Positions 7,454 through 13,073 of a DNA stretch of 15,352 nucleotides are shown here, piece after piece. The number at the start of each line of letters is the position of its first letter. Within the stretch, counting starts at the first letter, position 1. The position numbers and the translations under genes are program-made. Source of the stretch: Christensenella sp. UBA3798 (GTDB lineage Bacteria > Bacillota > Clostridia > Christensenellales > CAG-1252); assembly GCA_002368735.1 (NCBI GenBank), contig DFEQ01000048.1, positions 1 through 15,352 on the forward strand. Direction: 5' to 3'. The notes beneath the pieces were generated by a model that searched no databases, was not told the DNA's origin, and saw only the letters and a list, made by a program, of their open reading frames with translations.

Positions 7454-7456
7454 CAA
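7427..7456 (-). promoter_or_regulatory. Sigma-A promoter of the rpmH operon
   Basis: On the minus strand a perfect -35 TTGACA (7451-7456) and a perfect -10 TATAAT (7427-7432) are 18 bp apart. Transcription would start near 7420 and leave a leader of roughly 55 bases before the rpmH ATG. Such a consensus promoter fits the demand for a ribosomal protein gene. A second TATAAT (7442-7447) lies within the spacer but is too close to this -35 to be its partner. Confidence 0.88.
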
Positions 7457-7516
7457 GCGTTTTGCGAAACCGAAAAAATTTTCCGATAGGCGGGCAAAAA
7501 GGCATTCCGCCGAAGC

Positions 7517-9028
7517 TCAATACATACGATAAACGTCCGTGACCGAGCCCACCGAAAGCGCGACGTACACCGTATTGCCGTAGCGGGAAAGGTCGGCAAA
7601 GGAGGTGTAGACAGCGGGCACCAGAACGTTGCCGTCGAAAGAGGAGATGCCGAACTTATCCCCCGAGTTTATCTGATAGAAGCCCTCGAAATAATAGGGG
7701 AAGGAATAGTCGCCGATATACGTCTCGGCGCCGCTTGTCGTCAAAATATAGCTCTTGCCCCCTTTCGACGCCACGGCTTTTCCTCCGATAAATGCGGATA
7801 TATAGGAATATTCGAAGGGAACGACCACGTTGCCGTCAAGACCCAAAGCGCCGCGGCGGATGACCCCCGGCGAGAGTATCTTGGAAGCAACGACGAGCCC
7901 GCCGAGATAGATGACGTCCTGATACGCCGCGTCCTCTGTTTTCGATACCGTTTCGCCACTCTCGTCGATGAGCAATATCGCCCCCGACGCGTCCGACGCG
8001 GCGGCGATGCCGTTCACGTGAGTGAGCGCCCCGGTGACTCCTGCGGGCAGAGCCTTTTTCTCGACGAAGGCGTCGTCCGCGATATAGCAACCCAGCTCGC
8101 CCGACGCCGCAAACCCCTCCGTCACGTAATAGTATACGGCGGTATAGCCCTCGAGGAGAGTGTATTCCTCGCGTGCCGTCCGGGTGAGTCCGACGGAATA
8201 AACGTTATTCATCTTGACGATAAAGCGACCGGGATCAAGCAAGGTGGGGGACGCGGCGCCGACCGTGTAGCGATAGACGCTTTGCTTGTAGTACGTCCAC
8301 CCTTCTCCGCGGTCGATGCGAATATCCGCGCCCGAGGCGCTTTCCAGAGCATCGGTGACCGCAACGACAAAGTCGTTGTCCCCGAGATACGCTACGAGAT
8401 AACTGCGAACGTCGGTGTCAAAAAAGGAGAGGAGCACGTCGCTCGTCCGTATGTTAAAAACGAAGGTGCGACCCCTCTCGCCGCTGTGCGCCAGGGCGAA
8501 ATTGCCGCAGAAGGAATAGGAGTAGCTAACGTCGAGATGGGTGCCGGGAAGGACGTTTTGCCCCTCGGCGTTATAGAGGTAGGAGGCGTCCTCCGTCTTG
8601 ACGGAGAAGTAGCCGCCCCCCACGTCCTCGACGGTGACGGCATCGTCAAAGGAGCACAGCTCCCTGCCGTCGTAATAGTAGACGTAATGCCTGCTGACCT
8701 CGTCGCCCCCCTCGGCAAAGAGGAAGTTCCCCGACGCGCCGAGCGAAGTGTAGTTCACGGGCAGGACGACCTCCCCGCGGTCGCTCAAAACGCCGTAATA
8801 GACGGTATTCTCCCTCGTCTCGGACACCTTGATGTGTCCGCGCTCCAAAAAGCACTCGTACTGGTACCCGCCGAGCGACACTTTGGTAGCCGTCGTCAGC
8901 GCCTCGCGCGGGAGTATCGAGCGATAAAAGACCGCCGCTTCCTCGGGTTCTTGCCCATTGCAGGAAAACAGCGATAGAGCGGCTACGACCAGCGCGCATA
9001 GTATCAATAGGAGCTTTTTGACTTTCAT
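7517..9028 (-). CDS. WG-repeat-like surface lipoprotein of unknown function
   Basis: The 503-residue product begins with a lipoprotein signal peptide: MKVKK, a hydrophobic stretch (about 6-20) and the lipobox LFSC with Cys23 as the lipidation site, so it should be anchored outside the cytoplasmic membrane. The rest is rich in beta strands, Tyr and Gly. It contains at least three units resembling WG repeats (G-x-x-x-x-x-G-x-V-x-x-P-x-x-Y): about 78-96 (YGVLSDRGEVVLPVNYTSL), 392-410 (RGALGLDGNVVVPFEYSYI) and 459-477 (FGISSFDGNVLVPAVYTSF). Such repeats form beta-propeller-like scaffolds of unknown ligand. No catalytic motif is visible. It lies 150 bp upstream of rpmH on the same strand, with its own promoter region and no convincing terminator after it. 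No Shine-Dalgarno sequence precedes the ATG. The lipoprotein call is firm, the repeat call reasonable, the function unknown. Confidence 0.82.
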   Translation of the reverse strand: MKVKKLLLILCALVVAALSLFSCNGQEPEEAAVFYRSILPREALTTATKVSLGGYQYECFLERGHIKVSETRENTVYYGVLSDRGEVVLPVNYTSLGASGNFLFAEGGDEVSRHYVYYYDGRELCSFDDAVTVEDVGGGYFSVKTEDASYLYNAEGQNVLPGTHLDVSYSYSFCGNFALAHSGERGRTFVFNIRTSDVLLSFFDTDVRSYLVAYLGDNDFVVAVTDALESASGADIRIDRGEGWTYYKQSVYRYTVGAASPTLLDPGRFIVKMNNVYSVGLTRTAREEYTLLEGYTAVYYYVTEGFAASGELGCYIADDAFVEKKALPAGVTGALTHVNGIAAASDASGAILLIDESGETVSKTEDAAYQDVIYLGGLVVASKILSPGVIRRGALGLDGNVVVPFEYSYISAFIGGKAVASKGGKSYILTTSGAETYIGDYSFPYYFEGFYQINSGDKFGISSFDGNVLVPAVYTSFADLSRYGNTVYVALSVGSVTDVYRMY

Positions 9029-9034
9029 ACGATA

Positions 9035-9043
9035 ATTTTACCA
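9035..9043 (-). promoter_or_regulatory. Possible extended -10 promoter of the lipoprotein gene (leaderless transcript?)
   Basis: On the minus strand TGG followed by TAAAAT (9035-9043) resembles an extended -10 element. Its end is six bases from the A of the lipoprotein ATG, so transcription would start at or next to the start codon. This would explain the missing ribosome binding site. No good -35 box is found at 17-18 bp. This is inferred from sequence alone. Confidence 0.35.
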
Positions 9044-9049
9044 TACGCG

Positions 9050-9078
9050 ATGACAGAAATAACCTAATTTTTGATAAT
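9050..9078 (+). promoter_or_regulatory. Sigma-A-type promoter of the plus-strand AraM-like operon
   Basis: ATGACA (9050-9055) and GATAAT (9073-9078) each differ from consensus by one base and are 17 bp apart. Transcription would start near 9085, about 67 bases before the ATG at 9152. The leader contains a hairpin-forming GC stretch (9090-9095 with 9109-9114). Confidence 0.55.
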
Positions 9079-9088
9079 TTATCGTCAA
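9071..9088. repeat. Imperfect palindrome between divergent genes
   Basis: TTGATAAT at 9071-9078 is mirrored imperfectly up to TCAA at 9085-9088 (seven of nine positions pair). It overlaps the plus-strand -10 box and lies between the two divergent start codons, a place where a regulator could act on both sides. It is AT-rich and may be chance. Confidence 0.25.
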
Positions 9089-9138
9089 ACGCGCTCTTTT
9101 TCGCGGAAAGCGCGGCGCGATAATGAGAGGAGAAAAGC

Positions 9139-9144
9139 AAGGAG
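9139..9144 (+). promoter_or_regulatory. Ribosome binding site that fixes the start at 9152
   Basis: AAGGAG lies seven bases before the ATG at 9152. An in-frame ATG at 9071 has no such site, and its extra 27 residues are basic and unlike the rest of the protein, so 9152 is preferred. Confidence 0.85.
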
Positions 9145-9151
9145 ACCGGCT

Positions 9152-10303
9152 ATGGAAAAGGAAAACGTGAAGATATCGGTGATTCGAGAGGGCTATAGAT
9201 CGCTTGCCAAAGAGGTGCGGGAAGCCTCGCACGGCGGGCGGGTGCTCCTATACACCGAGGAGGGCATGGCAGGGGACGACGCCGCGGCGGCGATCTCCTT
9301 TGAAGGAATGGCGGTCACTCGTCGAAACATTCCCGAAAAGGGGGCGGATGAACTATTCGCCGAACTGCAAAAGCCACCCGAAGGCATCATGGCGGCGGTG
9401 GCTGTCGGGGGCGTTACCCCCATCGAAGCGGCAAAGGCGGCAAGGCTCCCTTCCGCCATTCCCAAGATACTCTTTCCCACCCAAAGCGCCGCCCTCTCGG
9501 CGGCGGACGACAGGAGCTATCTATCCACCAAAGGCTCACTGCCCGTGGGGCGCTCGATGGGGCACGTAACTCTCCTTGACCCCGCCCTGCTCGCCGCATC
9601 CCCCTTACGCCCCTTGCTGGGCTATATCGCGGCGACCCTCCTCGAAGAAGCGGACGAAGCCTATGAAAAACTCCTTCTAGAGAAGGAGAGCCCCGCCCAA
9701 GCCCTGCGCACGCTGAAGGAAAAAGCCGCCCTCTTGACGGACGTTCGGGAGGAAAACGCCTCTGCGGACGCCGTAAACGCCGCGCTCACCCTCTTGAAAC
9801 TATCCCCCTCCGCCACCGGCGTTGGGAGCGCGCACACCCTCTCGCTGCTTGCGGCAAAGTGCAAGGCGGGGAGCTTCCCCGACTATCTGTTCCCCGCCGC
9901 GTACGCTCTTTTGATCCTATACCAAGGGTACCTCGGCGCCCTGCCCCTCGAGCATTGTCCTCCGCCCGACCGCGCGGAGAACCTCAGGTTGCTCGGCGCA
10001 AAGTGCGGCATGGAGCCCTCGCTCCTCTCCCCCTCGCAAAAGCCCTATGCGGAGGGGTACGACGACAGGTGGCGACTGACGGCGGAGTACCGAGAGGACT
10101 TCCTCGAAGCGCTACGCGCTATCCCGCTAAGCCACCTCTCCCGCCTCTATCGGCGCGCCGCAAAAGAGGACGCCTCCCCTGCCCTGACGGCAAGCGAGCT
10201 ACTTACGCTATTATCCTTGACGGGAGAAGCGATTTCGGGGTATCCTTTAATCAAGCATATCAAGATGACCGGATTGATAGAGCCGTTCCTGAAGTGCGGC
10301 TGA
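9152..10303 (+). CDS. Degenerate iron-ADH/glycerol-1-phosphate dehydrogenase (AraM)-like protein
   Basis: The 383-residue protein has the layout of the dehydroquinate synthase/iron-ADH superfamily: an N-terminal nucleotide-binding half and a C-terminal helical half. VAVGGVTPIEAAKAA (83-97) matches the usual GGGS-x-x-D-x-AK dinucleotide loop with Glu for Asp. FPTQSAALSA, then KGSLPVGRSMGHVTLLDP (127-144), follow the family order. However, the helix where the metal-binding Asp is expected reads GYIAATLLEEADEAY (157-171) with Ala/Thr there, and only one of the two metal-ligand His appears to remain (His228 in GVGSAHTLS); the second region reads FPDYLFPAAYA. It is therefore probably not an active metal-dependent dehydrogenase, although dinucleotide or sugar-phosphate binding could remain. 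It is first in a three-gene operon, followed 18 bp later by an AraL/NagD-type phosphatase, which recalls Bacillus araL-araM. The fold is inferred from motifs; the function is unknown. Confidence 0.6.
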   Translation: MEKENVKISVIREGYRSLAKEVREASHGGRVLLYTEEGMAGDDAAAAISFEGMAVTRRNIPEKGADELFAELQKPPEGIMAAVAVGGVTPIEAAKAARLPSAIPKILFPTQSAALSAADDRSYLSTKGSLPVGRSMGHVTLLDPALLAASPLRPLLGYIAATLLEEADEAYEKLLLEKESPAQALRTLKEKAALLTDVREENASADAVNAALTLLKLSPSATGVGSAHTLSLLAAKCKAGSFPDYLFPAAYALLILYQGYLGALPLEHCPPPDRAENLRLLGAKCGMEPSLLSPSQKPYAEGYDDRWRLTAEYREDFLEALRAIPLSHLSRLYRRAAKEDASPALTASELLTLLSLTGEAISGYPLIKHIKMTGLIEPFLKCG

Positions 10304-10321
10304 GTACGGGAGGTACCGAAG

Positions 10322-11104
10322 ATGAAGGATATAAAGAAAGTCAAACTCTTCTTGATTGATATGGACGGCACCGTCTACGTGGGGAGCGAGAAGATACCGG
10401 GCGCTTTCGAGGCGCTGGACGAGATACGCCGCGGGGGCAGGAAGGTCGTCTTTTTGACCAATAACAGCAGTAGGACCCCTTCCGCCTACGTCGAAAAACT
10501 CTCCAAAATGGGCTATTCCGCGACAGAAAAGGACATCTTTTCCAGCGGCGAAGCAAGCATCCGTTTTCTCAAAGAGAAGCGCCAAGGCAAAAAGGTTCTT
10601 TTGCTAGCAAATTCCGCAGTTTATAAGCAATTTGAAGAGGCGGGTATCCCCCTCGTGAAAGAGGAGGCGGACATCGTGTTCGTGTGCTTTGACACCGAGC
10701 TTAATTACGACAAACTCACCCGCGCCTGCAACCACCTATTCGAGGGCAAGGAATATATCGTCTCCCATCCCGATCTCGTCTGCCCCGCCAACCCCCATTC
10801 CATCCCCGACGTGGGCTCCTTTATGGCGCTCATCCGCGCGGTGACGGGGAGAGAGCCCGATCTCATCATCGGTAAGCCCCATAAAACGATGGCGGAATAT
10901 ATCGAGAAGGACTACGGACTCCGTCCCGAGGAGATAGCCATGGTGGGGGATAGGCTGTATACCGATATCAAGTTCGCGGTGAATAACGGCATGCAGGGCG
11001 TCCTCGTCCTGACGGGCGACACCACCCGCGAGGATCTCGCGAAGAGCGAGGTCAAGCCCGACCTCGTGCTCGACACCTTCAAGGACGTATTAAAGCTCCT
11101 ATGA
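10322..11104 (+). CDS. HAD-IIA family sugar-phosphate phosphatase (NagD/AraL-like)
   Basis: This 260-residue protein belongs to the HAD-IIA branch of small-molecule phosphatases (NagD, AraL, p-nitrophenyl phosphatase). All four HAD motifs are visible: DMDGT at 13-17 (Asp13 nucleophile, Asp15 acid/base), TNNSS at 46-50, Lys185 in GKPHKTM, and GDRLYTD at 209-215 for Mg binding. The C2-type cap lies between motifs II and III (about 70-180). Enzymes of this type remove phosphate from sugar phosphates and often act as metabolite-repair or overflow phosphatases. The ribosome binding site GGGAGGT stands seven bases before the ATG. The stop codon overlaps the next gene by 4 bp (ATGA). The pairing with an AraM-like gene suggests a glycerol- or sugar-phosphate substrate, but this is inference. 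Confidence 0.92.
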   Translation: MKDIKKVKLFLIDMDGTVYVGSEKIPGAFEALDEIRRGGRKVVFLTNNSSRTPSAYVEKLSKMGYSATEKDIFSSGEASIRFLKEKRQGKKVLLLANSAVYKQFEEAGIPLVKEEADIVFVCFDTELNYDKLTRACNHLFEGKEYIVSHPDLVCPANPHSIPDVGSFMALIRAVTGREPDLIIGKPHKTMAEYIEKDYGLRPEEIAMVGDRLYTDIKFAVNNGMQGVLVLTGDTTREDLAKSEVKPDLVLDTFKDVLKLL

Positions 11105-11961
11105 TCTGCTCTCTCTGCCCCCGCAAGTGCGGCGTGGACCGCGAAAAGGCGGTCGGCTACTGCGGCGCCCCCGAAGGGGCGGTCGTTGCGCGCGCCGAAC
11201 TGCACTTTTGGGAGGAGCCCTATCTGACGGGGAACGGCGCTTCGGGCGCCGTCTTTTTCGAGGGATGCAACCTCAAATGCGCCTTTTGCCAAAATCAAAA
11301 AATTTCCTTCTGCGTGAAGGGTGAGCCCATCCGTGCCGCGGCGCTTGCGGACGTTTTCCGCGCGCTCGAGGACGAAGGGGCGGACAATATCGACCTCATC
11401 ACGCCGACCCCCTACGTGCCCACCATCAAGGACGCCCTCGACCTTTACCGCCCCGCTCTCCCCATCATCTATAACTGCGGCGGATACGAGAGCACCGAGA
11501 CCATCGATAGTCTAAAAGGCTACGTGGACGTGTACCTCCCCGACTACAAGTATTACGACAACGCCATGGCAATAAAGTACAGCGGCGCCGCCGACTACCG
11601 CGAGAGGTGTGAAGAAGCCCTCCTCGCTATGCGCGCGCAGGTAAAGGACGTCACCGACGACAACGGCGTACTGAAGCAGGGGCTCGCCATCCGCCACCTG
11701 GTGCTCCCCACTCACGCGAAGGACTCCTTCCTCGTGCTCGACCGCATCAAGGAGCTCTTCGGCAAAAGCGTCTATCTATCGGTCATGGGACAGTACGTTC
11801 CCTGCGGCGACCTCGCCCGCTTCCCCGAGCTCCTGAGTCCCTTGAAGCCCCTAGAATACAATGCCGTCGTCGCCCACGCCCTCGCCCTCGACTTCGAAAA
11901 TTGCTTCTATCAAGAATCCGGCGCGAACGACAGAGAATTTATACCGAAGTTTTTGAGATAA
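11101..11961 (+). CDS. PflX-type radical SAM protein (COG1313)
   Basis: The 286-residue product is a radical S-adenosylmethionine protein of the group related to pyruvate formate-lyase activating enzymes but uncharacterised (PflX, COG1313). The iron-sulfur cluster motif C-x3-C-x2-C is at Cys56, Cys60 and Cys63 (EGCNLKCAFCQN). The N-terminal Cys-rich stretch CSLCPRKCG, with Cys3, 6, 10 and 21, is a family feature that may bind another metal or cluster. Later landmarks are DLITPTPYVPTIKDAL (98-113), LPDYKYYD (146-153) and MGQYVP (229-234). No glycyl radical enzyme gene is nearby, so the target is unknown. The ATG overlaps the stop of the phosphatase gene, and no clear ribosome binding site is present, so it is probably translated by re-initiation. 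It ends at a strong terminator. Confidence 0.88.
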   Translation: MICSLCPRKCGVDREKAVGYCGAPEGAVVARAELHFWEEPYLTGNGASGAVFFEGCNLKCAFCQNQKISFCVKGEPIRAAALADVFRALEDEGADNIDLITPTPYVPTIKDALDLYRPALPIIYNCGGYESTETIDSLKGYVDVYLPDYKYYDNAMAIKYSGAADYRERCEEALLAMRAQVKDVTDDNGVLKQGLAIRHLVLPTHAKDSFLVLDRIKELFGKSVYLSVMGQYVPCGDLARFPELLSPLKPLEYNAVVAHALALDFENCFYQESGANDREFIPKFLR

Positions 11962-11988
11962 AAAAGCGCTTGTTGCCAAGCGCTTTTT
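11961..11988 (+). terminator. Strong intrinsic terminator of the AraM-like/HAD/radical SAM operon
   Basis: A perfect 12-bp stem (11961-11972 with 11977-11988) with the loop TTGC is bounded by A5 and T5. It begins at the last base of the radical SAM stop codon. The A tract on the left arm means it could also stop transcripts coming from the right. Confidence 0.93.
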
Positions 11989-12022
11989 ACCGATAGACAT
12001 TTAATTTTTTGAAAACAAAACA

Positions 12023-12042
12023 GGAGATGCCATCCCCTTTTT
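12023..12042 (+). terminator. Possible second, weak terminator
   Basis: GGAGA (12023-12027) pairs with TCCCC (12033-12037) with one mismatch, followed by T5. It may back up the main terminator 35 bp upstream. The stem is short, so this is a weak call. Confidence 0.3.
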
Positions 12043-12135
12043 AGAATATTTATATCCTTTATGGTGTTGAACTGTCAATAAGCCTTTAACCTGAAAAGAC
12101 GAGCGCGGAGAGTGGGGCTTAGACGCGACGCAATG

Positions 12136-12210
12136 AAAAAACCCCGCAGGCGCGTACTCCTTGTACGTAACTGAGCGTTTTTGAAGTCAGTAACAAAGTA
12201 GATGTGCCGC
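12136..12210 (-). other. Structured intergenic element with three stems, possible uxu operon terminator
   Basis: Between two convergent operons the sequence folds into a compact junction. The outer stem is 12146-12153 with 12204-12210 (seven pairs, one bulged A, one G-U). A first inner hairpin is GTAC/GTAC (12154-12157 with 12163-12166). A second inner hairpin is 12167-12174 with 12187-12194 (seven of eight pairs, twelve-base loop). On the minus strand the outer stem is followed by GGGG and then six U (12141-12136), so it could end the uxu transcript 15 bp after the uxuB stop. It may alternatively be a mobile or repeated intergenic element. The rest of 11989-12224 holds no gene that I can support. 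Confidence 0.45.
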
Positions 12211-12224
12211 TATCCGCCGTCGTT

Positions 12225-13055
12225 TTATACGCCGGAATAGGCGGAGAACCCCCCATCCACGGGAACCACCGTGCCCGTGACGAAGCCGCTCGCCTTGTCG
12301 TCCGCAAGCCAGAGGAGGCAGCCGATGAGGTCAGATATCTCGCCGAACTTCTTCATCGGGGTGGCGGCAAGGATCTTGCCCGTACGCGCGGTGGGGGTAC
12401 CGTCCTCGTTGAAGAGGAGGGCGCGGTTCTGATTGGTCACGAAGAAGCCCGGGGCGATGGCGTTGACGCGAATGCCGCAGGGGGCGAAGTGCACGGCGAG
12501 CCACTGGGTGAAGTTGGAGATGCCCGCCTTTGCCGCAGAATAGGCGGGGATCTTGGTCAGCGGGCGGTAGGCGTTCATCGAGGAGATATTGATGATGTTG
12601 CCCCCGGTCTTGACCATATCCTCGGCAAAGACCTGCGTGACCAAAAACGCCGACGTGATATTGAGGTCAAAGACGAAGCGGAGCCCGCTCTCCTCAAGCG
12701 CGAAGAAGTCCTTGACGCCCTCGAGGTCGGGGGTCATGGTCTCGTTGTCGGTGGAAGCGCGGGGATTGTTGCCGCCTGCGCCGTTCACAAGGAAATTCAC
12801 CTTGCCGAAGGCTTTGACGACCTCGCCTTTGGCCGCCTTGATGCTATCCTTCTCTAAGCAATTGCACTTGACGGCGAGGGCGTTCGCACCGATCTCGTCA
12901 GCGACTTTCTTCGCCGCGTCGTAATTGATGTCGAGAAGGGCGACCTTCGCGCCGCACTCTGCGAGCGCTCGGGCGAATTCGGAGCAGATAACGCCGCCCG
13001 CACCCGTTATAGCCACTACTTTATCGGATAAGTCCACTTGAAAAGGGATATTCAT
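12225..13055 (-). CDS. uxuB: SDR-type D-mannonate oxidoreductase (fructuronate reductase)
   Basis: The 276-residue protein is a classical short-chain dehydrogenase closely resembling the SDR form of D-mannonate oxidoreductase (Bacillus YjmF/UxuB), which interconverts D-fructuronate and D-mannonate with NAD(P)H. TGAGGVIC (17-24) is the cofactor loop. NGAGGN (91-96), Ser159, Tyr172 and Lys176 (YSAAK) form the structural and catalytic motifs. Two features point to the mannonate group: the segment GFFVTNQNRALLFNEDGT (203-220) and the C-terminus VPVDGGFSAYSGV (264-276). The strong ribosome binding site AGGAGG lies six bases before the ATG, and the glycosidase gene stops 18 bp upstream. With uxuA in the same operon it completes the two steps from fructuronate to 2-keto-3-deoxygluconate. 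The hexuronate isomerase is not in the window. Confidence 0.92.
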   Translation of the reverse strand: MNIPFQVDLSDKVVAITGAGGVICSEFARALAECGAKVALLDINYDAAKKVADEIGANALAVKCNCLEKDSIKAAKGEVVKAFGKVNFLVNGAGGNNPRASTDNETMTPDLEGVKDFFALEESGLRFVFDLNITSAFLVTQVFAEDMVKTGGNIINISSMNAYRPLTKIPAYSAAKAGISNFTQWLAVHFAPCGIRVNAIAPGFFVTNQNRALLFNEDGTPTARTGKILAATPMKKFGEISDLIGCLLWLADDKASGFVTGTVVPVDGGFSAYSGV

Positions 13056-13073
13056 ATCGTTCCTCCTTTTATA

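Noticed and set aside
8018..8977. Plus-strand open frame of 319 codons opposite the lipoprotein gene
   Set aside because: The minus-strand frame has a signal peptide, lipobox and internal repeats; the plus-strand product is a biased Arg/Gly/Val-rich sequence without motifs.
9071..9151. Upstream ATG at 9071 as the start of the AraM-like gene
   Set aside because: No ribosome binding site, it lies within the predicted promoter -10 region, and the added residues are basic and unlike the family. The ATG at 9152 has AAGGAG at the right distance.
12119..12307. Small minus-strand frame of 62 codons in and beyond the convergent intergenic region
   Set aside because: It overlaps the end of uxuB in another frame, has no ribosome binding site, and is better explained by the structured element.
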